A stretch of 64,000 nucleotides of DNA from Mycobacterium simiae (lineage in GTDB: Bacteria; Actinomycetota; Actinomycetes; Mycobacteriales; Mycobacteriaceae). The notes under the pieces were generated by a model. It did no database searches and had not been told where the DNA came from. It was given only the letters and a program-made list of their open reading frames with translations. Shown here piece after piece: positions 55,518-64,000 of the stretch. The stretch spans positions 5,270,001 to 5,334,000 of the forward strand of contig NZ_AP022568.1 in assembly GCF_010727605.1 (NCBI RefSeq), in the 5' to 3' direction. Positions within the stretch are counted from its first letter, which is position 1; every line of letters begins with the position of its first letter. A program made the translations under genes and the position numbers.

Positions 55518-56141
55518 TTTATTACCTCCACACCTTCATTGGCCGACTGCGAGCGTGACGGCCTAGACAATTGATTCGAATCTGTTGCAGTACAGACGAT
55601 TTACAACGCCGCTCCGATTAATGGATTGACGATTCACGCCGGCTAACAGCAATTAGTCGGCGACGTGAGCTGCTCTGCGTCACCCGGTGATTCGCTGACC
55701 GTCAGGGGTCAGCGAACATGCCGAGCAACGGCTGGCTCAATCAGGCGTATTGAGGTCAACCATATTTGCAATGTTGGACAAGAGTATTGAAGCGTCTCGA
55801 GTTGTCTACCGAGGCTGCTGCAGCCCACCCATAGATATTCGCCATCGACCTGGCATGCACGGTCGTGTTCTGGGTGCGTCTGATCTCCGGCACTAGATGT
55901 CCAAAATCCATTCTTATCCCCTTTTAGGGCAACGACGAGTTCTACACGGCTTACCATCTGAGATGGGCGCACGAAATAGACTGCAACTGTTAACTTTTGC
56001 TAGCGAAAGCTGGTCAATGTTGATCCCCGGCGTTCGATCCCCAGCGCTAGCCTGGCGTGGCGATGCACGAGACATCCGCAAGCCCGCCTTACGGTGCCTC
56101 ACCTGCAAACGCGAGGAGACCTGGCAGCTAGCGCTGCTTCA
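55518..56141. other. Gene-poor stretch upstream of the PPE pair
   Basis: 624 bases with no supported gene. It must contain the promoter for the leftward PPE operon. Nothing else recognised. Confidence 0.5.
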
Positions 56142-56603
56142 TCAGCAGCGCAACACGCAGAAGAAGGTCAAACGTTGTCGATCGCTATATTGAGCCGCGG
56201 GCATGCTGGTATGCGCGCCGGCAGATCGAAAGACCAGGTCTGCGAATAAGGTCCGTAGGTCAGGCGGCTGGGATTCAGGGTCCAAGCGCGTGCCCGACTC
56301 CGGGCGGTGCTGCGTCATCCACATACTGTGGAACGGCTTTTTCTTCACCGGCGACGCGCGCCATGAATGGGCATCTTGAGTATCAGGCTTAGTTATGGAC
56401 GCGCTATGAGCCAGCGAATGCTCAGCCGTCCCACTGGCAGCCGGGGCGCTGTGTGTCCAAGCCGCGGGTTCGGGCAGTGTTGCTGCCGAAAATTGGTGTC
56501 GTAAAGCAGAACTGGTGAGGAGATTGACGAACAGGCTGAGCGCAGCAACTAGAGCGATGGCGAGCTGCCATCGGCTAGTCGGAATTCCGCTCCGAAGTTC
56601 CAT
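56142..56603 (-). CDS. Hypothetical membrane-anchored protein
   Basis: A 153-residue frame with a credible N-terminal membrane segment (RWQLAIALVAALSLFVNLL) followed by a hydrophilic, His/Ser/Pro-rich region. It ends in RQRLTFFCVLRC, which faintly recalls the C-termini of small LpqS-type, copper-linked mycobacterial proteins. No strong ribosome site. The resemblance is weak and no function is assigned. Confidence 0.35.
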   Translation of the reverse strand: MELRSGIPTSRWQLAIALVAALSLFVNLLTSSALRHQFSAATLPEPAAWTHSAPAASGTAEHSLAHSASITKPDTQDAHSWRASPVKKKPFHSMWMTQHRPESGTRLDPESQPPDLRTLFADLVFRSAGAHTSMPAAQYSDRQRLTFFCVLRC

Positions 56604-57327
56604 AGTGTGAGCGACCTTACAACAGCCAAACGCTGTCCGCTAGCACCTGTCAGCTGTGAAATAGATGAAAGTCGTTTGTGGGCTTGGTAATTGGACGAGT
56701 AGGCACCGGTGCATTGATTTGCTCGCCATCGGCGGCATGATATTGCTGTAAGGCATGCGTTTCGTCAGCAGGAGCCGCAAGTCCAGTCTCGAATTAGGCT
56801 GCGAGCCGCGCACTTTCCCGCGGATCCATACCCTCGCTAAGGAGCTAACGGCTGATCGCACCCGCGGCTGGAGTGTGCCGGCCGGCCCCGCTCGGCCCCA
56901 TCGAGACGTTGCGGCGCATCGAATCCGCGGGACCACACCGACTATCCAGACCGTCGCATTCAGCCGCTGCTGACGCGGGTAATCATCAATTTGGGAGTGT
57001 CGACATTCACTACGGGCCTTGATAACTCACGACTATTACTTTTAATAAGTCTCGACTATTACTCGGCCTCGGCGCGGCCCATTCACGGGTCCTGCGATGG
57101 CGCGCCGACCGCGCCACGCCATTGGTCGCCCAGTGCGACTCAGCGCGGGTTCAATCGATTGTAGTCGGCCCCGGTGCCCGTGGATAAGGATCGCCGGATG
57201 GACGGACCGCTCGCAGCGGCCCCACGCAAAGACCCGCAAGTTGACGATTACTCATCCGCACCACACATGTTCTGCTACGAAGTGCATAGACTCCGTACGT
57301 CAACGATGAGAATTGAGACAGCGACTC
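56604..57327. other. Gene-poor stretch with a pair of direct repeats
   Basis: 724 bases without a supported gene. CGACTATTACT occurs at 57030-57040 and again at 57053-57063, in an AT-rich patch about 265 bases upstream of the DUF4436 gene. The 23-base spacing is close to two helical turns and could be a regulator site. Confidence 0.4.
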
Positions 57328-58215
57328 ATGAAGGTAGCGATCGGTAGCGTGGTCGTCTTCATCGCGGCATACGTGACCGCCGTCGCGCTATATGCCAGCA
57401 CGGGTCTGGGTCGTCCCAGCCAGGTTCGGGACGGCCAGCCGGCGCCCGACGGCACGTCGATCACCGTCGACCTCGTCGACGTCCAGCCGATCAACGGGGT
57501 GTTGCTGGCGAACATGCTCGTGACGCCCGGACCGTCGCTGCTGCAGCCGTACACTCATATCCTCGCCGAGGATCTCAGCGTCGCAGTCACGTCCGTGGTG
57601 ACCCCTACCAAGCGAACGTGGTCGAAGGGTGACGTGCCCGGGGTCTTCCCAATATCGATGAGCATTACCGGGGATCCCGCCGAATACCCCTTCGACGATT
57701 ACCGTTCCCGGCCGCTCACAGTCGAACTCACCCGCGGCCCTACACAAGTGCCCGAACGGGTTTCGGTGACCTTCGTCGACCGGTTACGCGGCTGGAAGGT
57801 CACCGTTGCAGATGCCGGCCGGCGAGTTGGCGAGCAGGGGCCGTCGTCGAAGTTCCAGTTCCAGGACTACCGCGTGCTAGTACAGCGGTCGCCCAGCACC
57901 GGCGCGCTGGCGGCCCTGATTCTCGGAGTCCTGGTCCTCATCGCGGGCATGGCACTCTTCGTGGCGGTCCAGACGGCGCGCAACAAACGGAAATTCCAGC
58001 CTCCGATGACCACCTGGTACGCCGCTCTACTCTTCGCCGTCGTCCCGTTGCGCAATGCGTTGCCTGACTCACCGCCGATGGGCTGGTGGGTGGACGTCAC
58101 GGTCGTCGTTTGGGTGATCGTCATCCTCGCGCTGTCGATGCTGCTGTACATCTTCTGCTGGTGGCGTCACCTGCGACCGGAAAGCGACCTGCCCACCAAA
58201 GCCTCAGAGGAGTGA
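57328..58215 (+). CDS. DUF4436 membrane protein
   Basis: About 295 residues: an N-terminal membrane anchor (VAIGSVVVFIAAYVTAVALYA), an extracytoplasmic beta-rich domain (~30-190, including DPAEYPFDDYRSRPLTVEL), and three C-terminal membrane segments (LAALILGVLVLIAGMALFVAV, TTWYAALLFAVVPLRNALP, VTVVVWVIVILALSMLLYIFCWW). The order matches DUF4436, a mycobacterial family of unknown function. TTG 57313 is an alternative start. Confidence 0.82.
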   Translation: MKVAIGSVVVFIAAYVTAVALYASTGLGRPSQVRDGQPAPDGTSITVDLVDVQPINGVLLANMLVTPGPSLLQPYTHILAEDLSVAVTSVVTPTKRTWSKGDVPGVFPISMSITGDPAEYPFDDYRSRPLTVELTRGPTQVPERVSVTFVDRLRGWKVTVADAGRRVGEQGPSSKFQFQDYRVLVQRSPSTGALAALILGVLVLIAGMALFVAVQTARNKRKFQPPMTTWYAALLFAVVPLRNALPDSPPMGWWVDVTVVVWVIVILALSMLLYIFCWWRHLRPESDLPTKASEE

Positions 58216-58429
58216 CGAAACAACTATCACCGTCGAGCCCCAATGTGTGGTGGCCGTTTGACCTGCCCGATCAGCGGAGTCCGAGCGGAAAAACACCGTT
58301 CTGCGGGCCGGTGGCCAGCGCGTCGCCGCCATCCACTGTGAATTTTGGCGAGGTGCACCGCGTTTTAGGAAGCTGATGTCAGAGTGTCTGGTGGCCGAGG
58401 CTGCGCGTAATCGGAAGTGGTGAGGGCGG

Positions 58430-59539
58430 GTGTCAAAACGGTTAGTGGTGTGCTGCGACGGCACCTGGGCCATCGCAGACCAACAGTCGCCGACCAATGT
58501 GACCAAGGTTGCGCTGGCAATCGCGCCGGCGGATGCCTCTGGTCAACAGCAGCGCAGCTACTACCATCCCGGCGTAGGTACGCGGCGATTCGAGCGTTTC
58601 GTGGGAGGTGTCTTCGGTTACGGGCTGTCGCGGAATGTCCGTGATGCCTACCGCTTCCTCGTTCGCAACTTCGAGCCCGGTGACGAGATCTTCCTCTTTG
58701 GCTTCAGCCGCGGGGCGTACACGGCGCGCAGCGTGGCAGGCCTTATCCGCAATGCCGGAATCCTGCGCCGCGAGAATGAGGATCGACTCGACAGGGCCTA
58801 CGCGCTCTACCGCAGCAGGAGTGATGCCACGCACCCGCGTAGCGTGGCCGCAACGCTGTTCCGGCGCAGCCATTCCCACGAGACGCGGATCCGGTTCATC
58901 GGTGTTTGGGATACCGTGGGCGCCTTGGGTATTCCCGTCAGTGGGATTCCCCTCGTGAATCTGATCAACCGTCGTTTTCAATTTCACGACACCAACCTGA
59001 GCACGAGTGTCGACGCGGCGTTCCAGGCATTGGCGATCGACGAGAAACGTGGTCCATATCGCCCCGCGATCTGGGCACCCCAACTCGACGCGCCCCCGTA
59101 CCAGCGGGTCGAGCAGGTGTGGTTCGCCGGCGCCCACGGCAACATTGGGGGCGGCGATCGCGACCACCGATTGAGCGACCTGGCGCTGCTGTGGATGGCC
59201 GACCGTGCCCGCGACCTCGGTTTGGCCTTCGATGTCGAGGCATTCGCCAGGGCACATCCCCGGGATGCCGCGTCGTCATCCGAGAAGGCTCCGTTGATAA
59301 CAGCGACGGACGTCGACCCGGATGCGTTGGCGCCGATCGACAACACACGTGTCGGTGTATACCGGCTGTTTCCACCGTTCGTCCGGAAAATCGGTGTCAC
59401 AGACCCGGCTCACGAGTCCGTCGCATCAACGGCCGTCGAACGGCGCGACGCCACCGCATATGCGCCGCCGTCACTGGTCGCTTATCTGAAGGGCAACCCA
59501 AAGGTCACAACGGTCCCCGGTAGGTCGTCGTCGGAATAG
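58430..59539 (+). CDS. DUF2235 alpha/beta-hydrolase-like protein
   Basis: A 369-residue protein. The N-terminal KRLVVCCDGTWAIADQQSPTNVTKVALAI is the DUF2235 signature, with YYHPGVGT and the nucleophile elbow FGFSRGAYTARSVAGLIRN (Ser in GFSRG). WDTVGALGIP and FAGAHGNIGGG carry the probable acid and His. Related domains act as phospholipases in some type VI effectors, while actinobacterial members are uncharacterised. It starts at GTG after GAGGGCGG. It stands alone. Confidence 0.87.
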   Translation: MSKRLVVCCDGTWAIADQQSPTNVTKVALAIAPADASGQQQRSYYHPGVGTRRFERFVGGVFGYGLSRNVRDAYRFLVRNFEPGDEIFLFGFSRGAYTARSVAGLIRNAGILRRENEDRLDRAYALYRSRSDATHPRSVAATLFRRSHSHETRIRFIGVWDTVGALGIPVSGIPLVNLINRRFQFHDTNLSTSVDAAFQALAIDEKRGPYRPAIWAPQLDAPPYQRVEQVWFAGAHGNIGGGDRDHRLSDLALLWMADRARDLGLAFDVEAFARAHPRDAASSSEKAPLITATDVDPDALAPIDNTRVGVYRLFPPFVRKIGVTDPAHESVASTAVERRDATAYAPPSLVAYLKGNPKVTTVPGRSSSE

Positions 59540-59682
59540 TCCGCTTCGCTTGCAGTGCAGCATATTCCAAGGGGCTCTGACGGTGCTGACGTAGTTGACT
59601 TCTGTGACGTACCGCTCCGGCAAACCGCTGCCGGCGTGGGTCCTCGGTCCCGGGAGCTCAGCATGGCTGTAGCCTGACGGCC

Positions 59683-60240
59683 GTGAAGCCCACCCGGATG
59701 TACTCCTCGCTCACCGTCGCGGTCTGCGCTGCAGCAACCGTCCTGACGCTCGGTGGAGCGGGCACAGCTAGTGCCGCCGGCTCCTGTCCCACCGCGGCGC
59801 CGCCGAACGGCGCCACACCCGACTGGATACTGAACGGGACGACCGGCAGCGTCACCGTCACCGGATCCACCGACACGGCGGCTCCCCGCGTCACTGTGAC
59901 GGCACCATTCAGCGTGAGCCAGACCCAGGTTCACACGTTGCGCGCCGGCGACGGACCGGTGGTCTCGAGCACCGCCAACGTCTCCGTCTGCTACATGGGC
60001 GTCAACGGACGTGACGGGTCGGTGTTCGACAGCAGCTACGAGCGGGGCGCCCCGGTCGACTTCCCGCTCACCGGAGTCGTGCCCGGCTTCCAGAAGGCGA
60101 TCGCGGGACAAAAAGTCGGGTCCACGGTCGCCGTCGCGATGGTGCCCGCCGACGGGTACCCGCAAGGCCAGCCGAGTGCGGGCATCCGGCCCGGCGACTC
60201 GCTGGTCTTCGCCATCAAAATTCTCAGCGCCTCGGGCTAA
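59683..60240 (+). CDS. Secreted FKBP-type peptidyl-prolyl isomerase
   Basis: A 185-residue protein with a signal peptide (SLTVAVCAAATVLTLGGAGTASA) and a C-terminal FKBP domain (GDGPVVSSTANVSVCYMGVNGRDGSVFDSSYERGAPVDFPLTGVVPGFQKAIAGQKVGSTVAVAMVPADGYPQG ... RPGDSLVFAIKIL). The active-site pattern D-S-S-Y / V-P-G-F is present. Probably helps folding of exported proteins. It starts at GTG. Confidence 0.88.
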   Translation: MKPTRMYSSLTVAVCAAATVLTLGGAGTASAAGSCPTAAPPNGATPDWILNGTTGSVTVTGSTDTAAPRVTVTAPFSVSQTQVHTLRAGDGPVVSSTANVSVCYMGVNGRDGSVFDSSYERGAPVDFPLTGVVPGFQKAIAGQKVGSTVAVAMVPADGYPQGQPSAGIRPGDSLVFAIKILSASG

Positions 60241-60346
60241 TCCCAGCAGTACCATCGCCACCCAATGGTCACGACATACCAAGCGGCACAACGGATTTCG
60301 GTAGGACCGGGTTGCCTGTGCCATAGTGCGAGCGTACCGTTCCCCC

Positions 60347-60835
60347 ATGACGATTACCTCTCCCCCGCGCGTTCTGCTCCGTAGGACGTACATCGTGCTG
60401 TCGGCGCTGTCGCTGCTCATGGTTGGCAGCCTGACCGCCGCGACCGCACCTGGAAGTCATGCCGACGAATGCGGCGACGCTGGCGCGGCGCCAGTGCCGT
60501 CCACTGGCTGCGTCGCTCCTGCTCCACACCCGGATTCGAACAATCCCCCATGGCTAGCGGCCGTGATGCAGCGCGACCCACAATTCGGCGGCACCTATCA
60601 GGCGTTACGACAGCGGATCCTCAGCGATGGAGCCATCCCCGCGAAGTATAAGTTGCTGATGGGCATGGTCACCGACACCATTGCCGCCCACCCCGACGGT
60701 GTTCGCTCGCTCGCCGACAACGCACGGGCGGCTGGCGCCTCGGAGGCCGAAATCACCGAGGCGGTCGAACTCGCCTATCTTTACGGCGGCACCGCGGCGC
60801 TCGTGATGGGCGTCAACGCCTTCCCTGCCGGCTGA
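60347..60835 (+). CDS. Exported carboxymuconolactone decarboxylase (CMD)-family protein
   Basis: About 162 residues. The signal-like N-terminus is LRRTYIVLSALSLLMVGSLTAATA. A CMD/AhpD-like helical domain follows (QFGGTYQALRQRILSDGAIPAKYKLLMGMVTDTIAAHPDGVRSLADNARAAGASEAEITEAVELAYLYGGTAALVMGVNAF). The AhpD CxxC is absent, so it is not a peroxidase adaptor of that type. Export is unusual for the family. Function unknown. Confidence 0.78.
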   Translation: MTITSPPRVLLRRTYIVLSALSLLMVGSLTAATAPGSHADECGDAGAAPVPSTGCVAPAPHPDSNNPPWLAAVMQRDPQFGGTYQALRQRILSDGAIPAKYKLLMGMVTDTIAAHPDGVRSLADNARAAGASEAEITEAVELAYLYGGTAALVMGVNAFPAG

Positions 60836-60881
60836 TAGCCGAGCGGCCAACGCCGACAGACGCTTCCGCAGTTTCGGTCGC

Positions 60882-61326
60882 CTAGCCAGTGAGTGGTTCG
60901 AACATATGCGCCGGGTCTATGCCGATCTGCTGGGCGACATGGCTGGTGTCCCAATACTCCCGCCAATGCGTGATCGCCCGATCATGTACTTCGAACAGCG
61001 CCACCACATGAAAGGTGACCGGAACCCCACCAAGGGAATTCACGTCCACACGCTCGACGATGACGGTGACCCCGGTCGACACGACAGTGCGGATCTGGCT
61101 GCACCCGATCATTCCGGTCGACAGGCCGTTGTGTTTCTCCAACTCCGCGCGCGCCGCCTCTCGGCCGACCACCACCGGTGAGAGCGGCACATGGAGTTGC
61201 CACACAAAAGTGATCCGACATCAGCGCGGTCGCCGCGTCGATGTCGATGTGCCGCCCGTAGCAGGCGTGGATGAAGTCGAGCACGAGTTGCTCGTTTGCG
61301 TTAGTGGCCGCGACGCCTGGTGCCAT
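60882..61326 (-). pseudogene. SnoaL/limonene-epoxide-hydrolase-like protein, frameshifted
   Basis: The N-terminal part (ANEQLVLDFIHACYGRHIDIDAATALMSDHF) and the C-terminal part (WQLHVPLSPVVVGREAARAELEKH ... HVVALFEVHDRAITHWREYWD) are in different frames. They would join into one ~148-residue NTF2-like protein if one base were removed from the run AAAA at 61206-61209 (TTTT on the coding strand). This family includes small-molecule hydrolases and cyclases. The shift is either a real inactivating mutation or a homopolymer sequencing error. Confidence 0.75.
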
Positions 61327-61493
61327 CGCGGACCTGCCTTTGCTGATTGTCGGTCTGCTGGAAGCTGCTGGTGACCCTCCACCGGGATAAATCGGCCGAT
61401 TTAATCAATTCCAAAACTTTGCCCGACATTTGTGGTTGTCAGCACAGTGATCCGGCGCACATTGGCGCTAGACGATCTTTAAGGTTCCCCACT

Positions 61494-63149
61494 ATGTATC
61501 GCCAGATTTTGGACCCAGTCGCACACTCGCTGGGTTTGAGTTCCCTTGTGGCCGCCATACCTTTGGCGATGCTTTTCGTCATGCTCGGCGTCTTAAGGAT
61601 GCGAGCGTGGGTGGCTTCGCTACTCTCGGTGGCGGTGGCGCTTGCCATCGCCATTGCGGTGTACGGCATGCCGACCGACCAGGCGCTGCTGGCCGCGAGC
61701 GAGGGGGCCGTCTTCGGTTTCTTCCCCATCCTGTGGATCGTGATCAACGCCATCTGGGTCTACCAAATGACCGTCCAGACAGGCCATTTCGATGTGCTGC
61801 GGCGCAGTTTCGCCGGGATCAGCGACGATCATCGCATTCAGGCGATCATCATCGCGTTCTCCTTCGGCGCCTTGCTCGAAGCCCTCGCCGGCTTCGGCGC
61901 GCCGGTGGCGGTCACTTCGGTGATGCTGTTGGCGCTGGGCTTCAAGCCGTTGAAGGCGGCGGTGCTTGCCTTGGTCGCCAACACGGCCCCGGTGGCCTAC
62001 GGTGCGATGGCGACACCGATCATCACGCTCGGCAAGGTGTCCGGAATGTCCAGCGATGCCCTCGGCGCGATGGTCGGGCGCCAGACGCCAATCCTGGCTA
62101 TGTTCGTGCCCCTGGCTCTGGTGTTCATCGCCGACGGCCGTCGCGGACTTCGTGAGACCTGGCATGTGGCGCTGACGGCGGGCGTGGTTTTCGGCGTCGG
62201 CCAATACGCCACCTCGAACTTCCTGTCGGTACCGCTTGCCGATGTGGTGGCTTCGTTGCTGTCGTCCGGTGCGGTGGTGCTATTGCTGCGGGTACGGCGT
62301 CCGCAGACGGCACCGCGCGTTACGGTCGTCGCCGGCGGTGCGTCCGACACCATGTCCCCCGAGTTCGAGGCGAACTTGAACCAGTCCGACCTGAACAAAT
62401 CCGACTCGCGTGGCGAAGTGTTCCGCGCATACTCGCCCTACGCGATCATCATCGCGGTCTTCGTTCTCTGCCAGATCCCCGTCGTGAAGGGGTTCTTGGA
62501 GCACGCGACGTATTCGGTGCGCTGGCCGGGCCTGCACCTGCAAACCGCCAAGGGCAGTCCGTCGGGCCTGGCGAACTTCACTTTCAATCTGTTGAACACA
62601 CCGGGATCTCAGATGCTCGCCGCGGGCCTTGTAGCGATGTTCGTGTTGCGGCTGTCGGTGGGCAGCGCGATCAAGGCCTACGGCGCGACGCTGCATCAGC
62701 TCCGGTGGGCGATCCTCACCGTAATGGCGGTTCTGGCATTGGCTTTCGTGATGAACGCGTCCGGGCAGACGATCACCCTGGGTACCTGGATGGCGGGCGC
62801 CGGAGCCGCTTTCGCCTTGCTCTCGCCCATCCTGGGCTGGATCGGTGTGGCAGTCACCGGGTCCGACACCTCATCGAACTCGTTGTTCGGCGCGCTGCAG
62901 GTGACGGCGGCTGCCAAGGCCGGGCTGTCCCCGCTGCTGATGGTCGCCGGCAACAGCTCCGGCGGTGTGCTCGGCAAGATGATCTCGCCGCAGAACCTCG
63001 CCATCGCCGCGGCGGCGGTGAACCTCGACGGCAAGGAGGGCGACATCTTCCGCCGAGTAATGGCGTGGAGCGCGGTGTTCCTGCTGTTCATCTGTGTGCT
63101 GTCCGCGCTGCAGGCGTCGTCGCTGCTGTCCTGGATGGTAGGCGGCTGA
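61494..63149 (+). CDS. lctP: L-lactate permease (LctP family)
   Basis: A 551-residue transporter with 12-14 membrane segments. Family text: FPILWIVINAIWVYQMTVQTGHFDVLRRSFAGISDDHRIQAIIIAFSFGALLEALAGFGAPVAVTSVMLLALGF, ANTAPVAYGAMATPI, GWIGVAVTGSDTSSNSLFGALQ and NSSGGVLGKMISPQNLAIAAAAV. It imports lactate or glycolate with protons. ATG 61494 follows TAAGG. It stands convergent to zwf with a 2-base gap. Confidence 0.92.
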   Translation: MYRQILDPVAHSLGLSSLVAAIPLAMLFVMLGVLRMRAWVASLLSVAVALAIAIAVYGMPTDQALLAASEGAVFGFFPILWIVINAIWVYQMTVQTGHFDVLRRSFAGISDDHRIQAIIIAFSFGALLEALAGFGAPVAVTSVMLLALGFKPLKAAVLALVANTAPVAYGAMATPIITLGKVSGMSSDALGAMVGRQTPILAMFVPLALVFIADGRRGLRETWHVALTAGVVFGVGQYATSNFLSVPLADVVASLLSSGAVVLLLRVRRPQTAPRVTVVAGGASDTMSPEFEANLNQSDLNKSDSRGEVFRAYSPYAIIIAVFVLCQIPVVKGFLEHATYSVRWPGLHLQTAKGSPSGLANFTFNLLNTPGSQMLAAGLVAMFVLRLSVGSAIKAYGATLHQLRWAILTVMAVLALAFVMNASGQTITLGTWMAGAGAAFALLSPILGWIGVAVTGSDTSSNSLFGALQVTAAAKAGLSPLLMVAGNSSGGVLGKMISPQNLAIAAAAVNLDGKEGDIFRRVMAWSAVFLLFICVLSALQASSLLSWMVGG

Positions 63150-63151
63150 CG

Positions 63152-64000
63152 CTACTCGTTCCTGGTTTCCCGCCAGCCGCGTTCGAACGGCAACCGCCAG
63201 GCGTTGGGTGCGATCAATTGGTGAATTGCGTTGGGACCCCACGTTCCTACCGGGTACACCTTCGCCGGTGGTGGGTCGTCGAGTAGTTCTGCCGAACGCT
63301 CCCATAGTGATTCGATGCCCTCGGCGGTGGTGAACAGCGTGTGGTCCCCGCGCATCGCATCGAGGATGAGTCGCTCGTAGGCCTCCAGCGTGTCGGCCAC
63401 CGTGTCGATCTCCTGGGAGGAGAACTGCATCGACAGCTTGTCGAGCTTCATCCCGGGACCGGGCCGCTTGCCGTAGAACGACAACGAAACCCTGGAATTG
63501 TCCGCCAGATCGAAGGTCAGGTGGTCGGGGCCCTGGGTACCGACCCCCGAACCCGGCGGGAACATACTGCGCGGCGCCTCTTTGAACGCGATCGAGATGA
63601 TGCGGATGCCTTCGGCCATCTTCTTGCCGGTGCGAAGGTAGATCGGCACCCCGGCCCAGCGCCAATTGTCGATCCCGACTTTCAGCGCGATGAACGTTTC
63701 GGTGTCGGAATCCCTTGCCACGCCTTCCTCTTCGCGATACCCGGCATACTGCCCGCGCACCACATCCGACGTCTTCACCGGGAGCATCGAGCGGAACACC
63801 TTGTTCTTCTCTTCGCTGATGGCATAGGGCTCGAGAGCGGTCGGTGGTTCCATCACCACGAACGCCATCACCTGGAATAGGTGGGTGACCACCATGTCCT
63901 TGTACGCGCCGGTGCTCTCGTAGAAGTTCGCCCGCTGATCCAGCCCCAGCTTCTCGGGGATATCGATCTGGATGTGGTCGATGAAATTGCGATTCCAGAT
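63152..64000 (-). CDS. zwf: Glucose-6-phosphate 1-dehydrogenase (C-terminal part, cut by window edge)
   Basis: The 282 C-terminal residues of G6PD: NRNFIDHIQIDIPEKLGLDQRANFYESTGAYKDMVVTHLFQVMAFVVMEPP, then PIYLRTGKKMAEGIRIISIAFKEAP, YERLILDAMRGDHTLFTTAEGIESLWE and GPNAIHQLIAPNAWRLPFERGWRE. It oxidises glucose-6-phosphate to 6-phosphogluconolactone with NADP+, the entry step of the oxidative pentose-phosphate pathway. The N-terminal cofactor domain lies beyond the window. Confidence 0.95.
   Translation of the reverse strand: MWNRNFIDHIQIDIPEKLGLDQRANFYESTGAYKDMVVTHLFQVMAFVVMEPPTALEPYAISEEKNKVFRSMLPVKTSDVVRGQYAGYREEEGVARDSDTETFIALKVGIDNWRWAGVPIYLRTGKKMAEGIRIISIAFKEAPRSMFPPGSGVGTQGPDHLTFDLADNSRVSLSFYGKRPGPGMKLDKLSMQFSSQEIDTVADTLEAYERLILDAMRGDHTLFTTAEGIESLWERSAELLDDPPPAKVYPVGTWGPNAIHQLIAPNAWRLPFERGWRETRNE

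Noticed and set aside
56015..56045. tRNA-like segment (GGCGTTCGATCCCC)
   Set aside because: Resembles a T-arm, but no matching acceptor, D or anticodon stem could be drawn around it.

Overview
The window comes from a Mycobacterium, most likely a slow-growing non-tuberculous species. The evidence is five PPE genes, an ESX-5-type PE/Esx pair, a CYP138-like P450, DUF732 and LGFP-repeat envelope proteins, DipZ, a CadI/ArsI-Acr3 arsenic locus and a complete mimABCD-type propane monooxygenase operon with its dedicated GroEL. GC content is high, and GTG/TTG starts and ATGA/GTGA overlaps are common. No tRNA, rRNA or CRISPR array was seen.

Region 1 (1-13.4 kb) is catabolic. A TetR gene and a CYP138-like P450 diverge from a 39-base palindrome. 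A PucR-type regulator precedes a plus-strand trio: FAH-type hydrolase, VOC dioxygenase and flavin aromatic hydroxylase. A second version of the same trio plus a P450 runs on the minus strand under a divergent TetR. The two modules converge on a hairpin at about 6.84 kb. Their composition matches the hydroxylase, ring-cleavage and C-C hydrolase set of flavonoid A-ring (Fde) or 3-hydroxyphenylpropionate (Mhp) breakdown. A rifamycin ADP-ribosyltransferase gene (arr) follows, with an inverted repeat upstream that looks like a rifamycin-associated element.

Region 2 (13.5-25.8 kb) holds two GMC oxidoreductases, a Tat-exported DUF1906 protein, an LGFP lipoprotein, an ArsR/CadI/Acr3 arsenic locus with a vestigial ArsC reductase, a LysR/SDR pair, an HxlR regulator, an ECF sigma factor and an alpha/beta hydrolase.

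Region 3 (25.9-38.5 kb) is the propane/ketone monooxygenase system: mimR, divergent mimABCD, alcohol dehydrogenase and the GroEL-like mimG. It continues into a PEBP protein, a small-subunit-like protein and a GMC dehydrogenase that may oxidise pathway alcohols. A palindrome of the form GTCTC-N5-GAGAC occurs in the mimR-mimA gap (twice) and before the PEBP gene. A near-copy lies ahead of the PE gene of the next region.

Region 4 (38.5-45 kb) starts with an IS3-family remnant. It continues with a minus-strand ESX-5-like cassette: PE, a broken EsxM-like gene, an intact EsxN-like gene and three tandem PPE genes sharing 640-740 base direct repeats.

Region 5 (45-64 kb) carries DipZ, MsrA and MsrB (an apparent extracytoplasmic methionine-sulfoxide repair set), a DM13 lipoprotein with DoxX, a two-component system, a DUF732 protein, two more PPE genes, a gene-poor 1.8 kb stretch, DUF4436 and DUF2235 proteins, a secreted FKBP isomerase, a CMD-family protein, a frameshifted SnoaL-like gene, a lactate permease and the 3' part of zwf.
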